NCBI GenBank assembly: GCA_030695415.1
Contig: JAUYQZ010000034.1
Coordinates: 1 to 56,369 of the forward strand
Length of the DNA: 56,369 nt
Direction of reading: 5' to 3'
Source: Hylemonella sp.
GTDB taxonomy: Bacteria; Pseudomonadota; Gammaproteobacteria; Burkholderiales; Burkholderiaceae_C
The notes under the pieces are model-generated. The model was not told the origin of the DNA. It saw nothing but the letters and a program-made list of their open reading frames with translations, and ran no database searches. Below, piece after piece: positions 8,205 through 16,284 of the stretch. The position numbers were made by a program, and so were the translations under genes. How positions within the stretch are numbered: position 1 is the stretch's first letter; every line of letters starts with the position of its first letter.

Positions 8205-9338
8205 ATGAATTACACGCAGAAGTTGACGCTCTCCATGGTGATTCCCACGGTGATGGTGGGGGGCGCTGGCAGCATGGTGGTGCTGGGCGCGGGCTGGCTG
8301 CAAGCCCAGGCTGTACGAATCGATGCGGCGACCATGGCGGGCTACCTGAAGGTGGGCGCCTCTGTCACCGGCGTGCTGACCCTGATCTGCGTTGCCGTCT
8401 GCATCGGCTTCACCCTCTGGATCCGTCGAACCGCCCAGTCCGTGCTCGGGGGTGAGCCCACCGATGCCCAACACACCCTGGCGCAAATGGCCGACGGCAA
8501 CCTGGCCTTGGCCGCAGTGCAGGCGCCGACGGGCAGCCTGATGGATTCTGTCCAGCGCCTGTCCGCCGTCATGCGCAGCACCATGGGGGACATCAACCAA
8601 TCCTCGAAAAGCGTGGCGCTGGCGGCCGCCGAAATTGCGCATGGCAACCAGGATCTGAGCCACCGTACCGAACTGGCAGCCGGCAATCTGCAGCACACCG
8701 CGTCCAGCGTGCAGGAACTGACCCACACCGTGCGTCATACCGCCGAGGCAGCGCGTCAGGCCAACCAGCTGGTGGCCAGCGCAGCCGAGGTCGCCGGGCG
8801 CGGCGGTACCGTGGTGGGCAATGTGGTGCGCACCATGGAGCAGATCAACGAAAGCTCCCGCCGCATCAGCGACATCATTGGTGTGATCGACGGCATTGCC
8901 TTCCAGACCAATATCCTGGCCCTCAATGCCGCGGTGGAGGCCGCCCGTGCCGGGGAGCAGGGGCGCGGCTTTGCCGTGGTCGCTGGCGAGGTTCGCAGCC
9001 TGGCCGGCCGCAGTGCCGAAGCGGCCAAGGAGATCAAGGCCCTGATCAGCGATTCGGTGGACAAGGTCGGGGCGGGCGCCAGCCTGGTGCAGACGGCGGG
9101 CGCCACCATGCAGGAAATCGTCGAGGCGGTGCAACGCGTCACCGGCATCATCGGCGAGATCACCACCGACGCGGCGGCGCAGTCGGCCGGCATCGGGACA
9201 GTGAACGAATCCGTCAACCAGCTGGACCAGATGACCCAGCAGAACGCCGCCCTGGTCGAACAGTCGGCCGCCGCCGCCGCCAGCCTGAGAGAGCAGGCCC
9301 AGCGCCTGGATCACGCGGTTCAGACTTTCCGGCTCTGA
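8205..9338 (+). CDS. Methyl-accepting chemotaxis protein
   Basis: A 377-residue receptor. Two transmembrane segments (about residues 8-32 and 46-70) enclose a periplasmic loop of only about 15-20 residues, too short for a ligand domain. The cytoplasmic signalling hairpin carries the conserved tip '[40 protein letters not shown]' region (about residues 228-265). There is no C-terminal CheR pentapeptide. A receptor of this shape may sense membrane energy state or a partner protein. It sits inside the sulfur island, so sulfur-related taxis is possible but unproven. Confidence 0.93.
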   Translation: MNYTQKLTLSMVIPTVMVGGAGSMVVLGAGWLQAQAVRIDAATMAGYLKVGASVTGVLTLICVAVCIGFTLWIRRTAQSVLGGEPTDAQHTLAQMADGNLALAAVQAPTGSLMDSVQRLSAVMRSTMGDINQSSKSVALAAAEIAHGNQDLSHRTELAAGNLQHTASSVQELTHTVRHTAEAARQANQLVASAAEVAGRGGTVVGNVVRTMEQINESSRRISDIIGVIDGIAFQTNILALNAAVEAARAGEQGRGFAVVAGEVRSLAGRSAEAAKEIKALISDSVDKVGAGASLVQTAGATMQEIVEAVQRVTGIIGEITTDAAAQSAGIGTVNESVNQLDQMTQQNAALVEQSAAAAASLREQAQRLDHAVQTFRL

Positions 9339-9349
9339 GCCCGGTTTGT

Positions 9350-9370
9350 CCCGGCAGCTGGCCGGGTTTT
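9350..9370 (+). terminator. Intrinsic terminator of the chemoreceptor gene
   Basis: A 6-bp GC stem (CCCGGC / GCCGGG) with a 5-base loop followed by TTTT, starting 12 bases after the stop codon. It isolates the next operon. Confidence 0.7.
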
Positions 9371-9391
9371 CAGGCCCGCCTCCTGCACTCA

Positions 9392-9411
9392 ATATGCCCC
9401 CTAGGGTATAT
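9392..9411. promoter_or_regulatory. CsoR/CstR-like operator candidate
   Basis: A 20-base imperfect palindrome: left half ATATGCCC, right half GGGTATAT, with 7 of 10 positions matching between halves. It lies about 35 bases before the first YeeE/YedE gene. C-tract/G-tract dyads flanked by AT are the hallmark of operators bound by the CsoR/RcnR/CstR family, whose CstR members respond to persulfides. No regulator of that family is encoded in this window, so it would act in trans. Confidence 0.4.
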
Positions 9412-9445
9412 TCGCACCTGTCATTTCCTTGTGGGAGCAAACAGA

Positions 9446-9979
9446 GTGCAAAGTTCGAACGCGTGCGAAGTCCCGGGCAAGCCCTATTGGCCAGCCTGGG
9501 CGGCCGGTCTGGCCCTGGGGGTGGTGCTGCTGCTGACTTTTGTCTTCACTGGCCATGGCCTGGGCGCCACCGGTTTCACCACGCGCCTCAGCGCCTGGCT
9601 TGGCGATATCGCCGCGCCGCAGTGGACGCTGGCCAATGATTACCTGGGCCCCATGGTCGAAGATGGCACCGTACTGTCCTCGTGGATCACCTGGCAGGTG
9701 CTGGGGGTGTTCCTGGGCGCCCTGGTGTCGGGCGTGCTGGCCCGGCGTATCGCCTGGCGCATCGAGGGTGCCGCCAGCGCCGGACGCACCGGGCGCCTGC
9801 TCAAGGCCCTGGCTGGAGGCATCGTGGCCGGCGTGGGCGCGCGCATCGCCGCCGGCTGCACCAGCGGCGTTGGCCTGTCCGGGGCTGCCGTGCTCAGCGT
9901 GGCTGGTTTCGTTTTTCTCGGCGCGTTCTTTGCGGCAGGGCTGATTGCTTCGCGCCTGAGCGGTGGAGGTGTCAAATGA
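9446..9979 (+). CDS. YeeE/YedE family half-transporter, first subunit
   Basis: About 177 residues with four or five membrane segments. I chose the GTG at 9446 because GGGAG precedes it by 8 bases; a GTG at 9431 has no such site. The core motif 'GARIAAGCTSGVGLSG' with a single conserved Cys is that of the half-size YeeE/YedE proteins that work in pairs, together equivalent to one full-length TsuA-like channel. Its stop codon overlaps the start of the second half (ATGA). Likely cargo is thiosulfate or sulfane sulfur. Confidence 0.82.
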   Translation: MQSSNACEVPGKPYWPAWAAGLALGVVLLLTFVFTGHGLGATGFTTRLSAWLGDIAAPQWTLANDYLGPMVEDGTVLSSWITWQVLGVFLGALVSGVLARRIAWRIEGAASAGRTGRLLKALAGGIVAGVGARIAAGCTSGVGLSGAAVLSVAGFVFLGAFFAAGLIASRLSGGGVK

Positions 9980-10536
9980 TGGAAGCGTTTATCGCCGTGC
10001 TGCTGGGTTTCGGTTTCGGCTTCGTGCTCGAGCGCGCTGGCTTCGGCAGCGGCTGCAAGCTCACGGCCCAGTTCCGCCTGACCGACTGGTCGGTGTTCAA
10101 GGTCATGTTCACGGCCATCGTCTTCGCGGCGGTCGGCATGTATGTCTTCGACCTGCTGGGCTGGATGGAAGCGGCCGCCATGTATGTGCCCATCCCCTAC
10201 ATGTGGGCGATCGCCCTGGGCGGCGCGCTGATCGGCGCCGGCTTCGCGGTGGGGGGCTACTGCCCCGGCACCGCCGCCGTGGGCCTGGTGACCGGTCGCC
10301 TCGACGCACTGGTGTTCTTCGTCGGCATCCTGATCGGTACCTACGTTTTCGCCGCCTTCTTCCCGCAGTTTGATCTGCTGACCACCGCCGGCGAGTTCAC
10401 CCAGGGCGATCGCCTGCCCGAAGCGCTGGGCCTGCCCGAGTGGCTGGTGCTGGTCGCCATGGTGGGCGCCGCCATCGGCGTCTACTTCCTGGGCGGCTGG
10501 TTCGAGCGCCGCGCGCGCGCCGCCGGCCAGGTCTGA
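9976..10536 (+). CDS. YeeE/YedE family half-transporter, second subunit
   Basis: A 186-residue membrane protein with about five hydrophobic segments. 'FVLERAGFGSGCKLTAQF' near the N-terminus and 'AVGGYCPGTAAVG' in the middle are the typical motifs of the partner subunit, each with a Cys in line with a sulfur relay. Translationally coupled to the first half by an ATGA overlap. The next gene starts 28 bases later with a strong ribosome site, so the transporter pair and the following genes form one operon. Confidence 0.82.
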   Translation: MMEAFIAVLLGFGFGFVLERAGFGSGCKLTAQFRLTDWSVFKVMFTAIVFAAVGMYVFDLLGWMEAAAMYVPIPYMWAIALGGALIGAGFAVGGYCPGTAAVGLVTGRLDALVFFVGILIGTYVFAAFFPQFDLLTTAGEFTQGDRLPEALGLPEWLVLVAMVGAAIGVYFLGGWFERRARAAGQV

Positions 10537-10543
10537 ACAAGTC

Positions 10544-10556
10544 TTTTTTCAGGAGA
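10544..10556 (+). promoter_or_regulatory. Duplicated translation leader, copy 1
   Basis: TTTTTTCAGGAGA lies 8 bases ahead of the NPCAG-repeat gene. The identical 13-mer occurs again at 11543-11555 ahead of the rhodanese gene, so both exported sulfur proteins carry the same strong ribosome binding leader. Confidence 0.5.
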
Positions 10557-10563
10557 AATATCC

Positions 10564-10869
10564 ATGAAACATCCCCGCAACACCCTGGCCCCGCTGGTCT
10601 CGGCCCTGGCCCTCGCGCTGGGGGCCGTGCCGGTCGCCGCCGTGGCCCAGTCGGCTGAAACGCCGGCCCGCGCCGCCAACCCCTGCGCCGGCAATCCTTG
10701 CGCGGGCAGCAAGCGCCGCAGCCGCGCCGACAACCCGTGTGCCGGCAACCCCTGCGCCGGCTCCAAGCGCCGCAGCCGTGCCGACAACCCCTGCGCGGGC
10801 AACCCCTGCGCCGGCAAGAGCCGTCGCCGCAGCGAGGGCGAGAATCCCTGCGCCGGCAAGAGCCGCTGA
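10564..10869 (+). CDS. Exported NPCAG-repeat cysteine protein
   Basis: A 101-residue protein: a signal peptide (cleavage probably after 'AVAQ', residue 29) and then almost nothing but repeats. Residues 39-56 and 57-74 are identical 18-residue units, NPCAGNPCAG followed by SKRRSRAD; a third unit (75-93) has the tail KSRRRSEGE, and a last half unit (94-101) ends NPCAGKSR. That gives seven Cys, always in NPCAG, usually spaced five residues apart, between strongly basic linkers. The unit is 54 bases long at DNA level. No catalytic domain is visible. It lies between a sulfur transporter pair and a rhodanese, so a multi-cysteine periplasmic carrier of sulfane sulfur or metal is the best guess. I know of no experimentally characterised member. 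Confidence 0.8.
   Translation: MKHPRNTLAPLVSALALALGAVPVAAVAQSAETPARAANPCAGNPCAGSKRRSRADNPCAGNPCAGSKRRSRADNPCAGNPCAGKSRRRSEGENPCAGKSR
10678..10866 (+). repeat. 54-bp tandem repeat inside the cysteine-repeat gene
   Basis: Units at 10678-10731, 10732-10785 and 10786-10842 plus a partial unit at 10843-10866 encode the NPCAG repeats. The copies differ mainly at third codon positions, so the repeat is kept by selection on protein rather than being a fresh duplication. Confidence 0.8.
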
Positions 10870-10883
10870 GCCAGGGAGCCGTC

Positions 10884-11537
10884 GTGGCCACCGCCGCATC
10901 GCATGAGCGCACCGCGCGCGCCGCGCACGGTGCGCTCGCGCGGCAGCTGCGGCTGGCACGCCAGGGGCGTTCCATCCTGCACCCCTTCATCGGGCGCAGC
11001 CAGCGCTTCGACATCTGGCAGCACTACCCGCGCCACGACGCCGTCGATGCCAGCGGCCGCTGGCAGTTCTATTTCCATGCCCATGACCGTGCGGAGCCCG
11101 ACAGCGCGCGCCACCCGCAGGAGCACGGCCACATCCACCTGTTCCGCCGCCATGCGCAGGGCGCGCTGACGCACTTCGCCGGCTTGGCGCTGGACGCGCG
11201 CGGCCTGCCGCTGTGCTGGTTCACCACCAACCAGTGGGTCACCGGCGAGCGCTGGCAGGCGGCCAGTACGCTGGTTCGTGAACTGCCCGGCTTCGAGCTG
11301 CGCCTGCGTGGCCCGGTGAGCGGCGCCGGTCTGTGGCTGGGCGATATGGTGCGTTTCTACGCCGCGGCGCTGCGCCAGCTGCTGCTGCAGCGCGACCAGG
11401 CGATGGCGCGCCATTGCACCAGCCATCGTCAGACCCGGGCCCAGGCTTGGGCCGACCGGCGGGTGGCCGTCTGGAGTTCCCTTCCCGTGAACTGGCCCCA
11501 GGATGCCTTGCAGGCAGCCGGAGCCACGACGCATTGA
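10884..11537 (+). CDS. Uncharacterised 217-residue His-rich protein
   Basis: The GTG at 10884 is preceded by CAGGGAG at good spacing and starts 14 bases after the NPCAG gene; a longer open frame upstream only overlaps that gene. No signal peptide or membrane segment, so it is probably cytoplasmic. The centre has a striking motif, 'FYFHAHD' followed by 'EHGHIHLF', that looks like a metal-binding beta-strand pair, then 'LCWFTTNQWVTGERW' and a C-terminal 'DRRVAVWSSLPVNWPQDAL'. From memory it resembles the family catalogued as DUF6969, but I cannot confirm this. Function unknown; the operon suggests handling of imported sulfur or an associated metal. Confidence 0.75.
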   Translation: MATAASHERTARAAHGALARQLRLARQGRSILHPFIGRSQRFDIWQHYPRHDAVDASGRWQFYFHAHDRAEPDSARHPQEHGHIHLFRRHAQGALTHFAGLALDARGLPLCWFTTNQWVTGERWQAASTLVRELPGFELRLRGPVSGAGLWLGDMVRFYAAALRQLLLQRDQAMARHCTSHRQTRAQAWADRRVAVWSSLPVNWPQDALQAAGATTH

Positions 11538-11542
11538 TCGTT

Positions 11543-11555
11543 TTTTTTCAGGAGA
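11543..11555 (+). promoter_or_regulatory. Duplicated translation leader, copy 2
   Basis: Second copy of TTTTTTCAGGAGA, 5 bases ahead of the rhodanese start. See the copy at 10544-10556. Confidence 0.5.
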
Positions 11556-11560
11556 TACCG

Positions 11561-12547
11561 ATGAAGACGCAGATCCCTTACTTTGCCGGCGCAGCCCTGC
11601 TGGGCTTGTCCCAGTGGGCCTTGGCCCTGAACGTGCCCGGCCCCGTGGTCGACGGCGCCTGGCTGGCCCAGAACCGCGCCGAAGTCACCGTGCTCGACGT
11701 GCGCGGCAACCCCAAGACCTTCACCGTCGCGCCCGAATTCGAGACCGACAAGAAGACCGGCAAGAAATTCCTGGTCGAGCTCGGTGGCCACATCGCCGAC
11801 GCCGTGTCCGTGGACAACAAGAAGGTGCGTGTGGACCGCGTCCTCAACGGCCTGACCGTCAAGAGCATGATCCCCGAGCGCGCCGACTTCGAGAAGCTCG
11901 CCCGCAGCTGGGGGGTGCAGGCCGGCCGTCCCATCGTGATCGTGTCGGCCGGCATGGAGCCTTCCGACTTCAACGACGCCGCGCGCCTGTACTGGCAGTT
12001 CAAGGTCTACGGTGAAGACAACATCGCCGTACTGGGCGGCGGCAGCGCCGGCTGGATCGCCGAGGGCCGCGCTGTCAGCACCGACGCCGCCAAGATTGCT
12101 GAGGGCAACTGGGCCGCCAAGGCCGACCGCAGCGCCGAGCTGATGGCCACTTCCGAAGACGTGGCCAAGGCCCAGGCCGACAAGTCGGCCCAGCTGGTCG
12201 ACGCCCGTGACGATGCCCACTTCCTGGGCCTGAGCAAGAGCAGCAGTGTGGCCGTCCCCGGTCACCTGCAAGGCGCCAAACAGGTCTTTACCGGCCTGAT
12301 GTCCACCCAGGGCGGTGACGCTGCCCGTCTGCTGGGCGCCGACACCTACCGCGACATCTTCAAGCTCAGCGGTGTCGATTCGCAGGCCCCGGCCATTGCC
12401 TACTGCAACACCGGCAGCCAGGCTTCGGGCACCTGGTTCGTGCTGTCCGAAATCCTGGGTAACAAGCAGGCCAAGCTGTATGACGGCTCCCTGCACCAGT
12501 GGGCGCTGGAAAAGCGTCCCCTGGTCGCGGTGGCCCGCGGCAAGTAA
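11561..12547 (+). CDS. Periplasmic tandem-rhodanese sulfurtransferase
   Basis: A 328-residue protein with a signal peptide ending near 'QWALA'. Two rhodanese domains: in the first (about 25-150) the active loop reads '[21 protein letters not shown]', with Ser in place of the catalytic Cys, so it is structural; in the second (about 205-328) '[16 protein letters not shown]' keeps the catalytic Cys. This is the usual arrangement of two-domain sulfurtransferases. It would move sulfane sulfur from polysulfide or thiosulfate to an acceptor; the NPCAG protein made from the same operon is an obvious candidate. Start fixed by GGAGA six bases upstream. Confidence 0.9.
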   Translation: MKTQIPYFAGAALLGLSQWALALNVPGPVVDGAWLAQNRAEVTVLDVRGNPKTFTVAPEFETDKKTGKKFLVELGGHIADAVSVDNKKVRVDRVLNGLTVKSMIPERADFEKLARSWGVQAGRPIVIVSAGMEPSDFNDAARLYWQFKVYGEDNIAVLGGGSAGWIAEGRAVSTDAAKIAEGNWAAKADRSAELMATSEDVAKAQADKSAQLVDARDDAHFLGLSKSSSVAVPGHLQGAKQVFTGLMSTQGGDAARLLGADTYRDIFKLSGVDSQAPAIAYCNTGSQASGTWFVLSEILGNKQAKLYDGSLHQWALEKRPLVAVARGK

Positions 12548-12582
12548 ACGCCGGCCTGGGCGGGTCGCGGTATAAACGCCGC

Positions 12583-13026
12583 ATGCTCGCCCTGCTCCAA
12601 CGCGTCCAACAGGCCCGCGTCGAGGTCGATGGTCAAACCATCGGCCAGATCGACGCGGGCCTGCTCGTTTTCGTTTGCGCCGAACGCGGCGACACCGAAG
12701 CCATCGGTGGCAAGCTGCTCGCCAAGATCCTCAAGCTGCGCATCTTTTCGGATGAACAGGGGAAGATGAACAAGAGCGTGGTCGATGTGAATGGCGGGCT
12801 CCTGATCGTCAGCCAGTTCACCCTGGCCGCCGACACCACAGGCGGCAACCGCCCCAGCTTCGGCAAGGCCGCGTCGCCGGACGAAGGGCGGCGGCTCTAT
12901 GACGACTTTGTGGCGCAAGCCCGGGCTGTCCATCCGGTGGTGCAGACCGGTCAGTTTGCGGCGGACATGCAGGTGCACCTGGTCAATGATGGGCCGGTGA
13001 CGATCCCTCTGTCTGCAGGCCCCTGA
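12583..13026 (+). CDS. dtd: D-aminoacyl-tRNA deacylase
   Basis: A 147-residue DTD protein that hydrolyses D-aminoacyl-tRNA and so keeps D-amino acids and glycine-tRNA(Ala) errors out of translation. The family motifs 'SQFTLAADT' (about residues 77-85) and 'NDGPVTIPL' near the C-terminus form the active site at the dimer interface. The ATG at 12583 is the first that gives the canonical N-terminus ([17 protein letters not shown]). Confidence 0.96.
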   Translation: MLALLQRVQQARVEVDGQTIGQIDAGLLVFVCAERGDTEAIGGKLLAKILKLRIFSDEQGKMNKSVVDVNGGLLIVSQFTLAADTTGGNRPSFGKAASPDEGRRLYDDFVAQARAVHPVVQTGQFAADMQVHLVNDGPVTIPLSAGP

Positions 13027-13102
13027 CCGTCGCCCCGAGCCCGTCGAAAGGGCCGGCCTTGACACGGCGGTGCGTCAGGCGCCTGGGCCGTCCAGACCCG
13101 TC

Positions 13103-13262
13103 TTACTCCGCCTTGATGTTGTTGTCGCGGATGGCCTGGCCGTAGCGGGCCAGCGGGTTGCCTACGAACGTGGTCAGCTGCTCCGGGGTGGTGCCATTGG
13201 GCCGCAGGCTCAGGCCGGCGTAGCGTTTCTTGATCATCGGGTCGGCCAGCGCAACTGCAGCA
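13103..13262 (-). pseudogene. Remnant of a Bug-type tricarboxylate transporter receptor
   Basis: Only the last 50 or so residues are recognisable: 'ADPMIKKRYAGLSLRPNGTTPEQL' and the C-terminal 'ARYGQAIRDNNIKAE', which is the standard ending of Bug family extracytoplasmic receptors. The frame upstream degenerates into unrelated sequence, with no signal peptide or binding domain. It lies just downstream of the iorAB operon on the same strand, so a receptor gene for the same substrate may once have stood here. Confidence 0.7.
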
Positions 13263-13323
13263 CCAGAAGCCGTTGCAGCCCTGGGTGTGGGTTTTGGGAG
13301 AGAGTCAGTTCTTGAGCATGGGT

Positions 13324-13806
13324 TCACAAGTTTGATTTCGTTTCGGCCGCGGCGCGCTCGATGGCGCGCACCATGCGCGTCTGGGCACCACAACGGCACA
13401 GATGTTTTTCCAGGCCTTGCACGATGTCTGCACGGCTAGGCTGGGGCTGGCGCGCCAGCAGCGCGCAGGCCGAGGTGATGACGCCGGCCACACAGTAGCC
13501 GCACTGGGCGGCGCGCTCTTCGATGAAAGCGGTCTGCACCGGGTGTGGCCGGGCGGGTGTGCCCAGGCCTTCGAGGGTGGTGATCTGCTTGTCCTGCACC
13601 GACCACACGGGCAGGTTGCACGAGGTCTGGGGCTGGCCATCCACCAGCACCATGCAGGCACCGCACTCGCCCTGGCCGCAGCCGAACTTGGGGCCGCTCA
13701 GGGCCAGCTCGTCGCGCAACACCGAAAGCAGCGTGGCCTTCCCGTCGCCATCGAAGCGCACGGGCTGCTGGTTGACGTGGAACAGGGTTGGTTTCTTCTC
13801 GCTCAT
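13324..13806 (-). CDS. iorA: Molybdenum hydroxylase small subunit, [2Fe-2S] (IorA-like)
   Basis: A 160-residue xanthine-oxidase-family iron-sulfur subunit with two [2Fe-2S] sites: the ferredoxin-like 'GCGQGECGAC...C' (about residues 42-65) and the helical 'CGYC...CRC' (about 100-140). It passes electrons from the molybdenum subunit to an external acceptor. Start at 13806 overlaps the large-subunit stop (ATGA). IorAB-type enzymes oxidise isoquinoline or aldehydes, but the substrate cannot be read from sequence. Confidence 0.92.
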   Translation of the reverse strand: MSEKKPTLFHVNQQPVRFDGDGKATLLSVLRDELALSGPKFGCGQGECGACMVLVDGQPQTSCNLPVWSVQDKQITTLEGLGTPARPHPVQTAFIEERAAQCGYCVAGVITSACALLARQPQPSRADIVQGLEKHLCRCGAQTRMVRAIERAAAETKSNL

Positions 13807-16010
13807 GGGGCCTCCGCGGCATGGACGGCACGCAGCAGCGTGTCGGGGCTCAGGGGCAGTTCGCGTACCCGCACGCCTAAAGCGTCGAACACCGCATTGC
13901 CCAGCGCTGCAGCCACCGGGCCCTGGGCGGCCTCGCCGGCGCCCAGCGGGGCTTCGTCCGGCCGGTCGATCACGTGCACCCGCAGCTCGGGTACCTCGCT
14001 GAAGCGCAGCACCGGGTAGCTGAGCCAATCGTTGCTGGTGATGGCTTCACGGTCAAAGGTGACCTGCTCCTTGGTCGACCAGCTCACGCTTTGCACCGCA
14101 CCGCCTTCAATCTGGTTGATCACGCCATCCAGGTCCACCACCATGCCCACGTCGACCGCCAGGTCGAGGTTGAGCACACGCACCTGTTCGTCCACCTGCA
14201 CGCGGGCAATCACCGCGCACCAGGCCCCCGTGTTCTTGTAACGCGCCCAGGCCAGGCCGTGGCCGATGCCTTCGGGCTCCTGCGCGCGTCGGCCCCACCA
14301 GGCCGAGCGCTGCACCACGGTGTCGAGCACGGTCAGCGCGCGCGGGTCTTCCAGATGACGCTGACGGAAAGCCAGCGGCGTCTCACCGGCCTGCAGCGCG
14401 AGTTCATCGACGAAGGACTCGATGGCAAACACATTGGCGTAGGCGCCCAGCGCACGGATGGCCGAGGTGCGCAGAGGCATGACGGTCAGGCGGTGGTGGA
14501 TGACCTGGAGGTTGGGTACCGCATACGCCGGCACCGCATTGCGCTCGGCACCACCGCCAGCCGCCAGCGGCGGGTTGATGGGCAGGGGCAGGGCGGTGGC
14601 GTTGGCGCGTTCGCTGGCGGCCAGCAGGGCCGGCACAGGCGCACGGCCCGGGCGCGAGCTGTAGCCATTGGCCCAGAGTTCGTGTTGCCAGTGGCTCAGG
14701 TGCCCGGTGCTGTCGAGCCGCGCGCGCAGCGCCACGCGGTGCGCCGCACCCAGTGGGCTGTGCGTGAGTTCATCCGCGCGCGACCACAGCACACGCACCG
14801 GCTGGCCGGGGCAGCGCAAGGCCATCAGCACGGCATCGAAAGCCACGTCGTCGGCGCCGTTGTGGCCGTAACAGCCCGCGCCCTCGACGTGGTGCACCGC
14901 GATATCTTCTTTGGCCACGGGCGTGGCTTCGCGGGCCAGGGCCTTGACCAGATCGTCGCGCAGGTTGTGGATGCCCTGACTGTGCGTCCAGACTTCCAGG
15001 CGCCGGCCGTCCCATAGCGCCAGCGCGCAGGAGGTGCCGATGGACGCGTGGGCCAGATAGGGCTTGAGGTAAATCGCGTGGTGCTGCACGCCGTCGCTCG
15101 GCCAGGCGGCGTCACCGCGCTCGGCCGTCATCGTGGTCTCGTGCGGGGCCGAGGTGAGGAATGCGTCCAGCGCATGCGCATCGGGCAGCGGCGCACCGGC
15201 CTGCCACTTGATCTTGCCCGCCAGGCGGAGGGCCGCGGCGTCGGCCTCGCGCTCGGAGGCGGAGACGATGGCGATGAAACGTCCGTCGGCCCAGCAGCGC
15301 ACGCCGGACGGCAGCGCCGCAAGCTCGTCGGTGGGCCAGTGCGCCAGCGTGGCGTCGAGTGTGGGCGGGCGCAGCACGCGGCCGTGCTGCATGCCGGGCA
15401 GGCGCAGGTCCTGGATAAAGCGCGCGCGGCCGAACACCTTGTCGGGCAGGTCGATTCGCTCGGGGCGCGCCTGCCCCAGCAGGCGCCGTGCTGCCGGCGT
15501 TTTGGGGCGCGCGGTCCCCGTGCATTCGATGTCGAGATCCACGCCTTCCAGCAAGCTCGCGTAATCACCCAGATCCTGCCCCTGCGCACCGTGGAAGCGC
15601 CCGGCCTCAATGGTGATCGTGTCGGCGCTCTGGCCGGCCAGCGCCGCCGCGCCTTGCAGGGCCAAGGCCCGTAACTCGGCGCAGGCCTGGCGCAAGGCGC
15701 CGCCGCTGTCCTGCACCGACAGGCTGCCCGAGGTCATGCCCTCGTCGGGGCCACGCGCGGTGCTGGCGCTGTGGACACGCACGCTTGCCAGCGGCACGTC
15801 GAGCTCTTCAGCCACCAGCAGCTGCAGCGCCGTCAGGATGCCCTGGCCAAGCTCGACCTTGCCGATGTACACCTTCACGACGCCGGGCTCATCAAACCCC
15901 AGCCATTGCGCCAGGCGGCGGTTGCTGTGCAGGCTGCCGGGCAGTTGCACGCGGCCATCCTTGCGATCGATCACGAAGCCGCGCGGCTGGGGGGGGGAGG
16001 CATCGGTCAT
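13803..16010 (-). CDS. iorB: Molybdenum hydroxylase large subunit (IorB-like)
   Basis: About 735 residues with the duplicated molybdopterin-cytosine-dinucleotide-binding fold of isoquinoline 1-oxidoreductase beta chains: 'GKVELGQGILTAL' near the N-terminus, 'GCYGHNGADDVAFDA' in the middle and 'GAGEAAQGPVAAALGNAV' at the end, whose Glu is the catalytic base. No Tat signal is obvious with the start at 16010. Upstream of, and translationally coupled to, the FeS subunit. No third cytochrome gene or maturation factor is adjacent. Confidence 0.9.
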   Translation of the reverse strand: MTDASPPQPRGFVIDRKDGRVQLPGSLHSNRRLAQWLGFDEPGVVKVYIGKVELGQGILTALQLLVAEELDVPLASVRVHSASTARGPDEGMTSGSLSVQDSGGALRQACAELRALALQGAAALAGQSADTITIEAGRFHGAQGQDLGDYASLLEGVDLDIECTGTARPKTPAARRLLGQARPERIDLPDKVFGRARFIQDLRLPGMQHGRVLRPPTLDATLAHWPTDELAALPSGVRCWADGRFIAIVSASEREADAAALRLAGKIKWQAGAPLPDAHALDAFLTSAPHETTMTAERGDAAWPSDGVQHHAIYLKPYLAHASIGTSCALALWDGRRLEVWTHSQGIHNLRDDLVKALAREATPVAKEDIAVHHVEGAGCYGHNGADDVAFDAVLMALRCPGQPVRVLWSRADELTHSPLGAAHRVALRARLDSTGHLSHWQHELWANGYSSRPGRAPVPALLAASERANATALPLPINPPLAAGGGAERNAVPAYAVPNLQVIHHRLTVMPLRTSAIRALGAYANVFAIESFVDELALQAGETPLAFRQRHLEDPRALTVLDTVVQRSAWWGRRAQEPEGIGHGLAWARYKNTGAWCAVIARVQVDEQVRVLNLDLAVDVGMVVDLDGVINQIEGGAVQSVSWSTKEQVTFDREAITSNDWLSYPVLRFSEVPELRVHVIDRPDEAPLGAGEAAQGPVAAALGNAVFDALGVRVRELPLSPDTLLRAVHAAEAP

Positions 16011-16284
16011 GGTGGGTGGGTAAAGAGTAGGCGTGGGTGGCACGGCGCTCCGCGCTTCAGGTTGACCCATGCCAGTTGGTGATCTGCGGTCATCGTGCGC
16101 GATATGGCGGCCCCGTGCTGCGCGAGCTGGAAGTTTAGAAACGTCTACGAAGCGGGTCCAATGCCGATTACGTCCTATTCCATATCATCGTGCGATGGGT
16201 GAGCGTCGGGGTAAACCCGCGGGGCAGAGCAAGGCGCTGCCCCGCGGCATCATGCTGTGGCCCTTGCCCACGGATAATTTGCCC

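Noticed and set aside
10678..10866. Regular repeats that could suggest a CRISPR array
   Set aside because: The units are contiguous 54-bp coding repeats with no spacers and lie in an intact reading frame.
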